The notes: a model not told the origin generated them from the letters alone. Shown: positions 29,232 through 38,196, numbered from the stretch's first letter. The stretch is DNA of 38,642 nucleotides from Rhodocyclaceae bacterium (GCA_016791105.1 JAEUNM010000122.1:1-38642), one strand, 5' to 3'. Numbers and translations: made by a program.

Positions 29232-30704
29232 TTACTGGAACCAATGCGCACGGGCCGTGGTAATCAGTGATTTTGCTCGTTCGGTATCGATGCCCGACAG
29301 TTCGACCAGCTCATCCACGCCCAGGTCGGCCAGATCGTCGCGCTTGAGCACGCCGGCACGCGCCAGCTTGCCGGCCAGCGCCGTATCCATGCCTGCCAGG
29401 CTGAGCAAATCCTCGTCCACGCTTTCGAGTTGTTCCTCGTTCACGAGCTCTTCTGTCAGCAGCACGTTGCGCGCGCGGTTGCGCAGTTCGTTTACGGTTT
29501 CCTCGTCGAATGCTTCGATTTCGAGCATTTCGGCAAGCGGGACATAAGCCACTTCTTCCAGCGTGGAAAACCCTTCTTCGATCAGCACGTCGGCCACTTC
29601 CTGATCGACGTCCAGCTTTTCCATGAACAGGGCGCGGATGGACTCGTGCGCCAGCTGCGCGCGGCGCTGCGATTCTTCCACCGTCATCAGATTGATCTGC
29701 CAGCCGGTCAAATCGGAGGCGAGGCGCACGTTCTGGCCGTTGCGGCCAATGGCGACAGCCAGATTGGCCTCATCGACCACCACGTCCATGCTGTGCTGTT
29801 CTTCGTCGACGATGATGGAATTGACTTCCGCCGGGGCCAGCGCGCCGATCACGAATTGCGCCGGATCCGCCGACCACAGCACGATATCCACGCGCTCGCC
29901 GGCCAGTTCGTTGGTGACGGCCTGCACGCGCGAGCCGCGCATGCCTACGCAGGTGCCGATCGGATCGACGCGCGGATCGTTGGATTTGACGGCAATTTTG
30001 GCGCGCACGCCGGGATCGCGCGCGGCGGACTTGATTTCGAGCAGGCCGTCTTCCATTTCCGGCACTTCCAGCTCGAACAGCTTGATGATGAATTCCGGCG
30101 CGGTGCGCGACAGAATGAGTTGCGGCCCGCGCGCCTGGCGGTCGACCCGCAGCAGGAAGGTGCGCACGCGGTCGCCGACGCGCAGATTTTCTTTCGGAAT
30201 CATCTGATCGCGCGGCAGCACGGCTTCCAGGCGGCCCAGTTCGAGCACCGCATTGCCGCGTTCCATGCGCTTGATGGCGCCGCTCACGAGGTGTTCGCCG
30301 CGGTCCAGAAAATCGTTCAGGACCTGCTCGCGCTCGGCATCGCGGATGCGCTGCAGGATGACCTGTTTGGCGGCCTGCGCGCCTATGCGGCCGAAATCGA
30401 TGGGCTCCAGCGCCTCTTCGATGAATTCTTCGAGTTCGACGTCGGCAACCTTGGCGCGCGCGTCGCTCAGGCCCAACTGGGCATGGGCGTTTTCGACCGC
30501 GCCGTCTTCAACCACCTGCCAGCGGCGGAAGGACTCGTAATCGCCCGATTCGCGGTCGATCGCCACCCGCACGTCCGCATCGTCATTGATGCGCTTTTTG
30601 GTAGCGGATGAAAGCGCGATCTCGAGCGCGGCAAATACCACTTCCTTGCCCACGTTTTTTTCGCGCGCCAGCGCATCCACCAACAGCAATATTTCGCGAC
30701 TCAT
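29232..30704 (-). CDS. nusA: Transcription termination/antitermination factor NusA
   Basis: 490 residues, normal for a NusA with the C-terminal repeats. NusA binds RNA polymerase and affects pausing, intrinsic termination and rRNA antitermination. The N-terminal domain (MSREILLLVDALAREKNVGK), S1 (LVSGAIKRMERGNAVLELG), KH1 (GTCVGMRGSRVQAVTNELAG) and KH2 (VAIGRNGQNVRLASDLTGWQ) are complete. Two acidic helix-hairpin-helix repeats end the protein (AGMDTALAGKLARAGVLKRD; SGIDTERAKSLITTARAHWF). Central gene of the rimP-nusA-infB operon. NusA may act on the terminator-like hairpin upstream of rimP. Confidence 0.98.
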   Translation of the reverse strand: MSREILLLVDALAREKNVGKEVVFAALEIALSSATKKRINDDADVRVAIDRESGDYESFRRWQVVEDGAVENAHAQLGLSDARAKVADVELEEFIEEALEPIDFGRIGAQAAKQVILQRIRDAEREQVLNDFLDRGEHLVSGAIKRMERGNAVLELGRLEAVLPRDQMIPKENLRVGDRVRTFLLRVDRQARGPQLILSRTAPEFIIKLFELEVPEMEDGLLEIKSAARDPGVRAKIAVKSNDPRVDPIGTCVGMRGSRVQAVTNELAGERVDIVLWSADPAQFVIGALAPAEVNSIIVDEEQHSMDVVVDEANLAVAIGRNGQNVRLASDLTGWQINLMTVEESQRRAQLAHESIRALFMEKLDVDQEVADVLIEEGFSTLEEVAYVPLAEMLEIEAFDEETVNELRNRARNVLLTEELVNEEQLESVDEDLLSLAGMDTALAGKLARAGVLKRDDLADLGVDELVELSGIDTERAKSLITTARAHWFQ

Positions 30705-30725
30705 CGAGAAGATCTCCGAACGTAC

Positions 30726-31175
30726 TCAGAATTTGGGCACCAGACGGGCCTTTTCTATGCTGTCGAACGCAAATTCGCGTACCCCGGCCTGCGATTGCAG
30801 ACGCACTTTCATTTCGGCACCCTCGCCTTCCAGGCCGGCCAGCACACCTGTGAAATTGCGCTGCCCGTCTATGGGCAGGCGCACCCGCAGCTGCACTTCG
30901 GAACCGTGGAAGCGGACGAAATCCGCCGCTTTCCGGAGCGGACGATCCAGCCCGGGCGATGACACTTCGAGCCGGTCGTAATCGACGTTTTCGACCTCGA
31001 ACACGCGCGTGAGCTGATTGCTCACGGTGGCGCAATCTTCGACCGTAATGCCGGTCCCACCGGCCGGCGTGTCGATGAACACGCGCAGCAGGCGTGCCCG
31101 CGGCGAAGTTTCGAAATCGACCAGTTCGTAACCCAAACCGGCGACCGTTCGTTCTATCAATTCCCGTAACTGCAT
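30726..31175 (-). CDS. rimP: Ribosome maturation factor RimP
   Basis: 149 residues, normal. RimP binds 30S precursors and helps S12 assembly. Characteristic segments are LRELIERTVAGLGYELVDFE, LLRVFIDTPAGGTGITVEDC and YDRLEVSSPGLDRPLRKAADF (split here between beta strands). First protein-coding gene of the operon, ending 21 nt before nusA. A promoter and a terminator-like hairpin lie in the 185 bp upstream. Confidence 0.96.
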   Translation of the reverse strand: MQLRELIERTVAGLGYELVDFETSPRARLLRVFIDTPAGGTGITVEDCATVSNQLTRVFEVENVDYDRLEVSSPGLDRPLRKAADFVRFHGSEVQLRVRLPIDGQRNFTGVLAGLEGEGAEMKVRLQSQAGVREFAFDSIEKARLVPKF

Positions 31176-31187
31176 GGACCACTACAA

Positions 31188-31262
31188 ATAAAAAATGGGC
31201 GCAATGCCCATTCCAAATCGACCGGAAACGGTGCCCAACAGTACCTGTTCGAGGTACTTAGC
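31188..31262 (-). ncRNA. Candidate ~75-nt small RNA or attenuator leader upstream of rimP
   Basis: Downstream of the promoter at 31298-31269 the minus strand contains a perfect hairpin GTACCT-CGAAC-AGGTAC (31257-31241). A perfect terminator follows: AATGGGC (31212-31206), ATTGC, GCCCATT (31200-31194) with a T6 run. The terminator ends about 19 nt before the rimP ATG, so transcripts from this promoter must read through it to express rimP-nusA-infB. The 5' end is predicted at about 31262 from the -10 box. Either a free-standing small RNA or a transcription attenuator; a conserved betaproteobacterial small RNA is possible, but I cannot check this. Confidence 0.5.
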
Positions 31263-31268
31263 CTGACG

Positions 31269-31298
31269 AGTATAACAGGGAGGGCGCCATTCCATCAA
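31269..31298 (-). promoter_or_regulatory. Promoter upstream of the rimP operon
   Basis: Minus strand: TTGATG (31298-31293), 18-nt spacer, TATACT (31274-31269). It lies 63 nt past the rluB stop and drives the hairpin-terminator unit and, by read-through, rimP-nusA-infB. Confidence 0.65.
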
Positions 31299-31360
31299 CG
31301 CCTTGTGGATAGACGAACACCTGCGGTCCGCCTGGACACGGACCGCCGAGCGGCGCCGAA

Positions 31361-32539
31361 TCAGGCGCCGGCGTCGTTGCCGCCGCTGGCCGGGCCTGCC
31401 CCGCCGCCGCCTTCGCCGCCGGAACGGCGCGGTCCGCGCCGCCTGCGCGTGCGTGGGTTGCGGGCCGGCTGGGCGTCAGCCTGACCAGACTGCGCCTGGC
31501 TGGGGGGCTGATTCGACATGTCCCCCTGGCCCTGAGGCGGCCTTGGCCGGCGCGGCTTGGCCTGACCACCGGGGCCGGGTCGGCCACCGCCTTGCCCGCG
31601 CGGGGCGGCGGGTTTGTCGGTGCGCCGCGGCGGACCTTTGGCTTCGCCGGGGGGGCCGTTGCGCGGGCGTTTGGTCTGGCCTTCAGGCGCGGGTTTTTCG
31701 CCGCGCATTTTGGCCTCCGACAGCAAGGCCAGCACCTCGGGTTCTTCCATTTCTTCCAGCATGCCGCGCTTGAGGCGGCGCGGCAGCAGCACCGGACCAT
31801 AGCGCACGCGCATGAGCCGGCTTACCATCAGGCCGATGGCTTCGAACATGCGCCGCACTTCGCGGTTGCGGCCTTCCGACAGCGTGCAGCGATACCAGCG
31901 GTTGGACGCTTCGCCGCCTTCTTCGGCAAAACTGTTGAAGCGTGCCGGGCCGTCTTCCAGCGTAACGCCGGTCAGCAAGGTTTGGCGCTGTTCTTCGGTG
32001 ACTTCGCCCATCACGCGCACGGCGTATTCGCGCTCCACACCGTGGCTGGGGTGCATGAGGCGGTTGGCGAGGTTGCCGTCATTGGTGAATAGCAGCAAGC
32101 CGCCGGTATTGAGATCGAGCCGGCCGACATTGACCCAGCGCCCGTTGCGCAGGCGCGGCAGTTTGTCGAATACCGTAGGACGGCCGGAGGGATCGTCGCG
32201 CGTGACGATTTCGCCTTCCGGCTTGTGGTAAATCACCACCCGCGTGGCGCGCCCGTGCGCCTGCAAGGACACGAGCTGGCCATTCACGCGCACCTTGTCG
32301 GCCGCCGTGACACGCTGCCCGATGTGGGCCGGCATGCCATTCACGCTGATGCGCCCGGCGATGATCCATTCTTCGATTTCCCGGCGCGACGCCACACCCA
32401 TGTCGGCCAGCACCTTCTGCAACTTGGAAGAATCCGCCGCATCGCTGCCCTGCTGCCCGCGCCGCGGCGTACCGTCCTTCGCATTGGCGGGCCGTGCGCG
32501 AGTGCGGCGGCCCTTGTTGGAGTTATTCACATCATGCAT
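31361..32539 (-). CDS. rluB: 23S rRNA pseudouridine-2605 synthase RluB
   Basis: 392 residues. An N-terminal basic segment is followed by an S4 RNA-binding domain (about 38-95, KLQKVLADMGVASRREIEEW). The RsuA-type catalytic domain comes next, with the active-site Asp in VGRLDLNTGGLLLFT, then SEGRNREVRRMFEAIGLMV. From about residue 265 a long tail rich in Gly, Pro, Arg and Lys follows, almost certainly disordered and RNA-binding; such tails are common in betaproteobacterial RluB and vary in length. The start overlaps the scpB stop by 8 nt, so it is the last gene of trpS-scpA-scpB-rluB. Confidence 0.93.
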   Translation of the reverse strand: MHDVNNSNKGRRTRARPANAKDGTPRRGQQGSDAADSSKLQKVLADMGVASRREIEEWIIAGRISVNGMPAHIGQRVTAADKVRVNGQLVSLQAHGRATRVVIYHKPEGEIVTRDDPSGRPTVFDKLPRLRNGRWVNVGRLDLNTGGLLLFTNDGNLANRLMHPSHGVEREYAVRVMGEVTEEQRQTLLTGVTLEDGPARFNSFAEEGGEASNRWYRCTLSEGRNREVRRMFEAIGLMVSRLMRVRYGPVLLPRRLKRGMLEEMEEPEVLALLSEAKMRGEKPAPEGQTKRPRNGPPGEAKGPPRRTDKPAAPRGQGGGRPGPGGQAKPRRPRPPQGQGDMSNQPPSQAQSGQADAQPARNPRTRRRRGPRRSGGEGGGGAGPASGGNDAGA

Positions 32540-33086
32540 GGGTCGTATCTATCACTTTTTCGAGTTCCGCCAGCGGCGGCAATTCGGCCAGGCTGGTGAG
32601 GCACAGGTCGTCGAGAAATTTGCGCGTCGTCGCGTACAGCGCCGGCTTGCCGGGTGTGTCGCGATGGCCCACGGTATCTATCCAGCCGCGCGCTTCCAGC
32701 GCCTTCAGAATGCCCGGCGACACGGCCACGCCGCGCACATCTTCGATGTCACCGCGTGTGACGGGCTGCCGGTAGGCAATGATGGCCAGGGTTTCCAGCA
32801 CCGCCCGTGAATATTTGGGCGGTTTTTCCGGCTTCAGCCTATCCAGGTACACCTGATATTGCCCGCGCGTCCGGAAACGCCATCCGGATGCGAGCCGGAC
32901 CAGTTCCACCGCGCGTTCAGACCAGTCGGACTGCAGTTCTTCCAATAGCTTGACGAGCGCAGCATTATCCAGCGCGTTTTCGAACAGCAGTTTGAGGTCT
33001 GCCAGGGCGAGCGGCTCGGCGGCGGACAAGAGCGCCGCTTCGAGCACCAGCTTGTGGTCAGGCGTATGGTTGTTCGCTTCCGCCAT
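32532..33086 (-). CDS. scpB: Segregation and condensation protein B
   Basis: 184 residues. ScpB is a winged-helix kleisin partner that with ScpA and SMC compacts chromosomes. Family blocks are KLVLEAALLSAAEPLALADL, ELVRLASGWRFRTRGQY and ALAIIAYRQP-like VLETLAIIAYRQPVTRGDIE, followed by RGVAVSPGILKALEARGWID. The start MAEANNHTPDHK at 33086 is chosen by family length; the frame is open 28 codons upstream inside scpA. It overlaps scpA by 29 nt and rluB by 8 nt. Confidence 0.93.
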   Translation of the reverse strand: MAEANNHTPDHKLVLEAALLSAAEPLALADLKLLFENALDNAALVKLLEELQSDWSERAVELVRLASGWRFRTRGQYQVYLDRLKPEKPPKYSRAVLETLAIIAYRQPVTRGDIEDVRGVAVSPGILKALEARGWIDTVGHRDTPGKPALYATTRKFLDDLCLTSLAELPPLAELEKVIDTTHA

Positions 33087-33870
33087 CTGCGAGCGCAATA
33101 TATATCGGACAGAACGCTTCCGACTGCGTAATAAGTACCAGTGATTCGCGCGCCAGTTCAAGCAGCGCAAGAAAATTCACCACCACTTCGGGGGCGCCGG
33201 CTCCGACTTCGAAAAGATCTTCGAAGCGCAGCACTTTTCCGGCCTGCAGGCGGCGCAGCAAATGCCCCATGTATTCGCGCACCGACAGTTGCTCGCGCGT
33301 CACCTTGTGGTGGCGCAAGTTGCGCGCCTGACGCAGGATGTTCAGCCAGGCCATTTGCAGATCGCGCGCGATCACGTCGGGCAGCCGCTCCACCAGTTCG
33401 GCGTCGAACCATACCTTGGTCCACTCGAAATTGCGCGTGGCCTGCGGCAGCGCATCGAGTTCCTGCCCGGCGCGCTTGATGCGCTCGTATTCGAGCAGGC
33501 GGGCGACCAGTTCGGCGCGCGGATCCTGCGCATCGTCTTCCGCCACCGCACTTGGCCGCGGCAACAGCAGGCGCGACTTGATTTCCAGCAGCATGGCCGC
33601 CATGGCCAGATAATCCGCCGCCAGATCGAGGTTCACCCGGCGCATGGCTTCGACATATTCGAGATATTGCGCGGTGAGCGGCGCCATCGGAATGTCGAGG
33701 ATGTTGATGTTGGCCTTGCGGATCAGGTAGAGCAGCAGGTCGAGCGGACCTTCGAAAGCGTCCAGAATAATTTCCAGCGCGTCGGGCGGAATGTATAAAT
33801 CTGCAGGCAGCTTGACGAGCGGCTCACCATAGAGCCGCGCCACCACCGGCAGATCCGCCGCGACGTTCAT
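33058..33870 (-). CDS. scpA: Segregation and condensation protein A (kleisin)
   Basis: 270 residues. ScpA bridges the SMC heads. The N-terminal block is diagnostic: FEGPLDLLLYLIRKANINIL, DIPMAPLTAQYLEYVEAM, YLAMAAMLLEIKSRLLLPRP. The C-terminal winged helix ends VNFLALLELARESLVLITQS. The ATG at 33870 forms an ATGA overlap with the trpS stop. The frame continues upstream through trpS without similarity, which supports this start. SMC itself is not in the window. Confidence 0.95.
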   Translation of the reverse strand: MNVAADLPVVARLYGEPLVKLPADLYIPPDALEIILDAFEGPLDLLLYLIRKANINILDIPMAPLTAQYLEYVEAMRRVNLDLAADYLAMAAMLLEIKSRLLLPRPSAVAEDDAQDPRAELVARLLEYERIKRAGQELDALPQATRNFEWTKVWFDAELVERLPDVIARDLQMAWLNILRQARNLRHHKVTREQLSVREYMGHLLRRLQAGKVLRFEDLFEVGAGAPEVVVNFLALLELARESLVLITQSEAFCPIYIALADGGSEQPYA

Positions 33871-35069
33871 GCGAAATTGAGCCCCATCGCCTCGCGCACG
33901 TCGCGCATGGTTTCCTGCGCCAGGCGGCGCGCGGCTTCGCAACCGTCGGCGACGATATTGCGCACCAGCGAGGGGTCTTCCACATAGGGCTGGGCGCGCT
34001 CGCGCATGGGCTCCTGTTCTTTCAGCACGGCGTCGATCACGGGCTGTTTGCAGTCCAGGCAGCCGATGCCGGCGGAGCGGCAGCCTTCCGTCACCCAGTT
34101 GCGCGTGCCGTCGTCGGAATAAATCAGGTGAAACTGCCACACCGGGCATTTGTCCGGGTTGCCCGGATCGGTGCGGCGTACCCGCGCCGGGTCGGTTTTC
34201 ATGGTGCGTATCTTGCGCCGTACGCTTTCGGCATCTTCGCGCAGGGTGATGGTGTTGTTGTATGACTTGGACATTTTTTGCCCGTCCAGACCCGGCATGC
34301 GCGCACTTTCGGTCAATAGCGATTCGGGCTCGACCAATATCATTTTGCCGCCGCCCTCCAGGTAGCCGTACAGGCGTTCGCGATCACCCAGGCTGAGGTT
34401 TTGTGCCTCATCCAGCAGCGCATGGGCGCGTTCTATGGCTTCTTCTTCGCCGTTCTGCTGGAAGCGCACGCGCAATTCTTCGTACAGGCGGGCGCGCTTG
34501 CTGCCCAGCTTGCGCACGGCATCGCGCGCCTTTTCCTCGAAACCCGGCTCGCGGCCGTACAGATGGTTGAAGCGGCGCGCCACCTCGCGCGTCAATTCGA
34601 CGTGCGGCACCTGGTCTTCGCCCACCGGCACCATGTCGGCGCGGTAAATCAGGATGTCGGCCGACTGCAGCAGCGGGTAGCCGAGAAAACCGTAAGTAGC
34701 CAGATCGCGGTCGGCCAGTTTGTCCTGTTGATCCTTGTAGGTCGGCACGCGTTCCAGCCAGCCCAGCGGCGTCATCATGGACAACAGCAGGTGCAGTTCC
34801 GCGTGTTCAGGCACGCGCGACTGTATGAATACCGTCGCCAGCGAAGGATCGACGCCGGCCGCGAGCCAGTCGATCACCATTTCCCACACCGATTCGCTGA
34901 TTATCTCGACTTCGTTATACGAGGTCGTCAGCGCGTGCCAGTCGGCCACGAAAAACAGGCAGGGGTGCTCGTGCTGCAGGCGCACCCAGTTTTTCAGGAC
35001 GCCGTGGTAATGGCCGAGATGCAGGCGCCCGGTCGGGCGCATGCCGGAAAGTACACGCGGTGCGTACAT
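33867..35069 (-). CDS. trpS: Tryptophanyl-tRNA synthetase
   Basis: 400 residues, longer than the ~335 of E. coli TrpRS but typical of the betaproteobacterial form. Class I signatures are HLGHYHG (HIGH, residues 17-23) and GQKMSKSYNN (KMSKS). Also seen are DWHALTTSY, the tRNA/Trp pocket region PLLQSADILIYRADMVPVGE and a Cys pair region near the C-terminus (EGCRSAGIGCLDCKQPV). It starts 8 nt after the M50 protease gene and its stop overlaps scpA. Confidence 0.96.
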   Translation of the reverse strand: MYAPRVLSGMRPTGRLHLGHYHGVLKNWVRLQHEHPCLFFVADWHALTTSYNEVEIISESVWEMVIDWLAAGVDPSLATVFIQSRVPEHAELHLLLSMMTPLGWLERVPTYKDQQDKLADRDLATYGFLGYPLLQSADILIYRADMVPVGEDQVPHVELTREVARRFNHLYGREPGFEEKARDAVRKLGSKRARLYEELRVRFQQNGEEEAIERAHALLDEAQNLSLGDRERLYGYLEGGGKMILVEPESLLTESARMPGLDGQKMSKSYNNTITLREDAESVRRKIRTMKTDPARVRRTDPGNPDKCPVWQFHLIYSDDGTRNWVTEGCRSAGIGCLDCKQPVIDAVLKEQEPMRERAQPYVEDPSLVRNIVADGCEAARRLAQETMRDVREAMGLNFA

Positions 35070-35077
35070 GAGGCTTC

Positions 35078-35743
35078 CTAGGGATAAATTTGGAAAGTGG
35101 TCACGATGCCGCGATGCAGGAGGTCAACCATCGGAAACAGCACGCGGTCCAGCACATTGGCCATGAATAGCCCGATCACGATATACACCCCATACGGCTC
35201 CAGGCGCATGAAACCGCGCGCCGCATCGGACGGCAGCAGGCTGGCGGCGATGCGCCCGCCGTCCAGCGGAGGAATCGGAATCAGGTTCAGCACGCACAGC
35301 AGGAGGTTGATGCGTATGGCCTCCGCGGACATCTGTATGAGCGGCGCACGAAAACTGCTGCCGCCCAGCAGACCGCCCAGATCGAACAGCAAGGCCCAGC
35401 CTATGGCCATGGCAAGATTGGCCGCCGGCCCGGCCGCTGCAACCCACAGCATGTCACGCTTGGGATGGCGCAGGCGGTTCAGATCGACCGGCACCGGCTT
35501 TGCCCAACCGAACAAAAAGCCGGGATGGCCCGCCACGCTGCCAAGCAAGTATATGACCAATGGAACGGCGACGGTGCCTACCGGGTCGATATGGCGCAGC
35601 GGATTGGCACTGATGCGTCCAGCCAGCCAGGCGGTAGGATCGCCAAAATGCTTCGCCGCGTAGCCGTGGGCCGCCTCATGCAGCGTGATTGCAAGTACGA
35701 CCGGAATCACGAGCAGGGCTAGGCGGGCGATCGTGTCGTCCAT
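35078..35743 (-). CDS. Site-2-protease-like membrane metalloprotease (M50 family)
   Basis: 221 residues with about five membrane segments. The zinc-binding HEAAH lies in TM1 (AITLHEAAHGYAAKHFGDP); the third ligand region is NLIPIPPLDGGRIAASLL, with the family block GRISANPLRHIDPVGTVAVP after TM1. It belongs to the short 'Rip-like' YwhC group, whose substrates are unknown in betaproteobacteria. The ATG at 35743 is chosen; a TTG three codons upstream is less likely. It directly precedes trpS (8 nt), a conserved neighbourhood. Confidence 0.92.
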   Translation of the reverse strand: MDDTIARLALLVIPVVLAITLHEAAHGYAAKHFGDPTAWLAGRISANPLRHIDPVGTVAVPLVIYLLGSVAGHPGFLFGWAKPVPVDLNRLRHPKRDMLWVAAAGPAANLAMAIGWALLFDLGGLLGGSSFRAPLIQMSAEAIRINLLLCVLNLIPIPPLDGGRIAASLLPSDAARGFMRLEPYGVYIVIGLFMANVLDRVLFPMVDLLHRGIVTTFQIYP

Positions 35744-35982
35744 GTAAGCCAAGAAGAACTGCGCCTGGCTGCTGGCCAGGTCCGTCTGTTCGTCACAAGA
35801 TTAGAAATTTTCGTCGTCGATCGACCATGACGGCCGCGCCGGCCTGCCACGCGAGGGCTGGTATTCCACAAGCTGCCGGCGGCCATGCTTGCGCTGACCG
35901 GCAAACCACTGCATGCGGAAAATGTGGAAAGTTTAACAGAAGCCGGCCGTCAAACCGCGCCCGCTACGTGCTGCGACGCCCG

Positions 35983-36609
35983 CTATTCCAGCCCCAGCGC
36001 CGCCAGCGGCCCGCAGCCGTGCCGCACCACCTCGGGTGTGCCGCCGGACAAATCGACCACCGTGGTGGCCAGCGCCCCGCACGGCCCGCCGTCTATCACC
36101 AGATCGACCGCCCGTTCGAGCCGGTCGCGGATTTCCTGCGGGTCGGTGAGCGGCAATTCATCGCCCGGCAGGATGAGCGTGGAACTGAGCATGGGCTCGC
36201 CCAATTCGGCCAGCAGCGCGGCCGTGATGGCGTGGTCCGGAATGCGTAAACCTATGGTTTTGCGCTTGGGATGCAACAGCCGCCGCGGCAGCTCGCGCGT
36301 ACCGAGCAGGATGAAGGTGTACGCCCCCGGCGTGGCGGCCTTGAGCAGGCGGTATTGCGCGTTATCGACGCGCGCATAGGTACCCAGCTCCGAAAGATCG
36401 CGGCAAAGCAGCGTGAAATGGTGGCGCTCGTCCACCGCGCGGATGCGGCGTATGCGTTCGAGCAGATCGGCATTGCCGACCTGACCGCCCAGCGCGTAGG
36501 CGGAGTCGGTCGGAATCGCGACCAGACCGCCGTCACGAATTATTTCGACCGCCTGACGGATCAGGCGGCCCTGCGGGTGGTCGGGATGAATGGAAAAAAA
36601 TTGGGCCAT
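35983..36609 (-). CDS. YciO/Sua5-family L-threonylcarbamoyl-AMP synthase-like protein
   Basis: 208 residues. The YrdC fold binds RNA and nucleotides; TsaC/Sua5 enzymes of this family make threonylcarbamoyl-AMP for the t6A37 tRNA modification. Markers are PTDSAYALGGQVGNADLLER, RRIRAVDERHHFTLLCRDLS, ATPGAYTFILLGTRELPRRL and GLRIPDHAITAALLAELGEP. The first block corresponds to PTDTVYGL and the KxR-like region is shifted (RAVDERHHFT), as in YciO, whose activity is weak or unclear. The start MAQFFSIHPDHP at 36609 matches orthologues. A 239-bp gap follows before the M50 gene, with a possible promoter but no gene. Confidence 0.9.
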   Translation of the reverse strand: MAQFFSIHPDHPQGRLIRQAVEIIRDGGLVAIPTDSAYALGGQVGNADLLERIRRIRAVDERHHFTLLCRDLSELGTYARVDNAQYRLLKAATPGAYTFILLGTRELPRRLLHPKRKTIGLRIPDHAITAALLAELGEPMLSSTLILPGDELPLTDPQEIRDRLERAVDLVIDGGPCGALATTVVDLSGGTPEVVRHGCGPLAALGLE

Positions 36610-36761
36610 ATCGTTTTTTGCCGGCGCACGCCGCCGCTTCACAGGCAGCGTGGCAGGCCATATTGCGGCATGCTCGCAGGGTGGCACCGCCACCCGAACC
36701 TGATTTAACGCGCCAGCCCACATTTTCGATTACACCCCATTGTCCCGAATGCTGCGATGCA

Positions 36762-37592
36762 TCACAAAAACCAGCGCCAGATCGGCCGCAAATCGTCCGG
36801 CAGCGGCGGCGCTTCGCCCAAATCCAGACCACTTTCGGCCGGCGCATGAAAATCCGAGCCGCGCGATGCGTCGAGGTCGAAATGGCGCGCGATTTTCGCC
36901 ATCGCACTGACGAATTGCGGACTTTGCCGGCCCGACACGACTTCGATGCCGGTTCCGCCCACATCGACGAATTGCCCGCACAGTTCGAACAATTCCGTGC
37001 CGGACAGCCGGTAGCGCAACGGATGTGCCAGCACCGCCACGCCGCCGGCGCGGTTTATCCATTGCACCGCAGCCCCCAGTTCGGCCCAGGTATGCGGCAC
37101 ATAGGCCGGGCGGCCCGGCTTGAGGTAAGCATCGAACGCGGCTTGAACATCGCGAAACAAGCCGCGTTGTACCAATAGCCGAGCAAAATGCGTGCGCCCT
37201 ATCATGTCCGGATTGGGCGCGAAACTGAGCGCCCCGGTATAGGCATCCGCGCTACCCAGCTTTTCCAGTTGGGCACCGATGCGCTGCGCCCGCTCCGCGC
37301 GGCCCGCGCGCAAGCCGGCGAGGCCGGCATCCAGTTCACGGCATTGTGCGTCCACACCCAGCCCCAGAACATGAATGGTTGGACCACGCCAGGTTACTGA
37401 AATTTCCACCCCGGGCACAAAGCCCATGCCGATTTCCTCGGCTGCAGCGCGCGCCAGATCGAGCCCGCTGGTGTCGTCGTGGTCGGTGAGCGCCCATAGT
37501 TCGACGCCTTTTTCGAACGCCCGCAGGGCCAGTTCGTCCGGCGCCAGCACGCCGTCGGATACGGTGGAATGACAATGCAAATCTGCGTTCAC
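36762..37592 (-). CDS. PHP-domain phosphoesterase (RNase AM / nucleoside 3',5'-bisphosphatase type)
   Basis: 276 residues from a GTG start (37592) with AGGAAG 5-6 nt upstream; the frame runs further upstream without similarity. The PHP metal-binding motifs are DLHCHSTVSDG (residues 4-14), LTDHDDTSG, PGVEISVTW, AHPLRYRLSG and SRGSDFHAP. E. coli YciV and the Chromobacterium homologue hydrolyse 3',5'-nucleoside bisphosphates and trim 5' ends of RNAs; the substrate here is inferred. It heads the leftward series PHP-YciO-M50-trpS-scpAB-rluB. The divergent 267-bp space to the DUF4124 gene should hold promoters, but I see no clear one on this strand. Confidence 0.92.
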   Translation of the reverse strand: MNADLHCHSTVSDGVLAPDELALRAFEKGVELWALTDHDDTSGLDLARAAAEEIGMGFVPGVEISVTWRGPTIHVLGLGVDAQCRELDAGLAGLRAGRAERAQRIGAQLEKLGSADAYTGALSFAPNPDMIGRTHFARLLVQRGLFRDVQAAFDAYLKPGRPAYVPHTWAELGAAVQWINRAGGVAVLAHPLRYRLSGTELFELCGQFVDVGGTGIEVVSGRQSPQFVSAMAKIARHFDLDASRGSDFHAPAESGLDLGEAPPLPDDLRPIWRWFL

Positions 37593-37859
37593 GTAATCTT
37601 CCTGATACGAGTGGTAGACCGCTTTTTCGGCAGCAAGGGGCGCGGAATTGAGCCGCGCCACCTTACGGCTTGGCAGGGCGACACGGAAAAGCCACTGCTC
37701 GGCGCGCGCAGCGCGTCCGGGTTGAAGCGGATTTGCCCCGGTCGGGGCCGCGTCATGTGCGCGGCCGGCAGCCGACCGAATTCGCCGCGGCTCTTTCCAG
37801 CCGCCGCGCCGCAATGTAGAATAAGAACCCTCAAATTCCTTTCTTGCATCAGAATTTCA

Positions 37860-38111
37860 ATGAAATCAATGTGCGCCCTATGTGCCGGGCTTGCGCTCTG
37901 TGCGGCAAGTCAGGTAGCCAGCGGAGCCGTCTACAAATGCGCAGCGCCTGACGGCCGGATGACCTTTTCCGACCAGCCGTGCGAATCCCTGCATATGGCA
38001 GCACGGCTGCCTGTCGTAACCGAAGGGCGCGCCGCTCCGCTACCGGCAGCCTATGCCGCACCGGCGCACTCGACCGAGCCGCCACCCCAGCGCCCGCCGC
38101 GCAAAGACTGA
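37860..38111 (+). CDS. Secreted DUF4124-domain protein
   Basis: 83 residues. The signal peptide (1-~22, ASQVASG-AV) leads into VYKCAAPDGRMTFSDQPC, the DUF4124 signature with two cysteines likely to form a disulfide. A short Ala/Pro-rich tail ends PPPQRPPRKD. The domain is common in periplasmic proteins of beta- and gammaproteobacteria and has no assigned function. The ATG at 37860 is chosen for the signal peptide. A possible -10 (TAGAAT, 37817-37822) lies upstream. Confidence 0.8.
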   Translation: MKSMCALCAGLALCAASQVASGAVYKCAAPDGRMTFSDQPCESLHMAARLPVVTEGRAAPLPAAYAAPAHSTEPPPQRPPRKD

Positions 38112-38168
38112 CCCCCGCACCGGCAGGCCGTTCCCGCGGCCGATTCCCACCTGAGGGCAACACCGCAG

Positions 38169-38196
38169 TTGCCGGCGCGTCGATCGCGTCTAGAAT
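38169..38196 (+). promoter_or_regulatory. Putative promoter of the M48 protease gene
   Basis: TTGCCG (38169-38174), 16-nt spacer, TAGAAT (38191-38196), ending 31 nt before the start codon. Confidence 0.45.

Noticed and set aside
35744..35982. A 61-codon minus-strand frame in the gap before the M50 protease gene
   Set aside because: No ribosome binding site, Arg/Ser-rich low-information sequence and no homology recognised; treated as intergenic.
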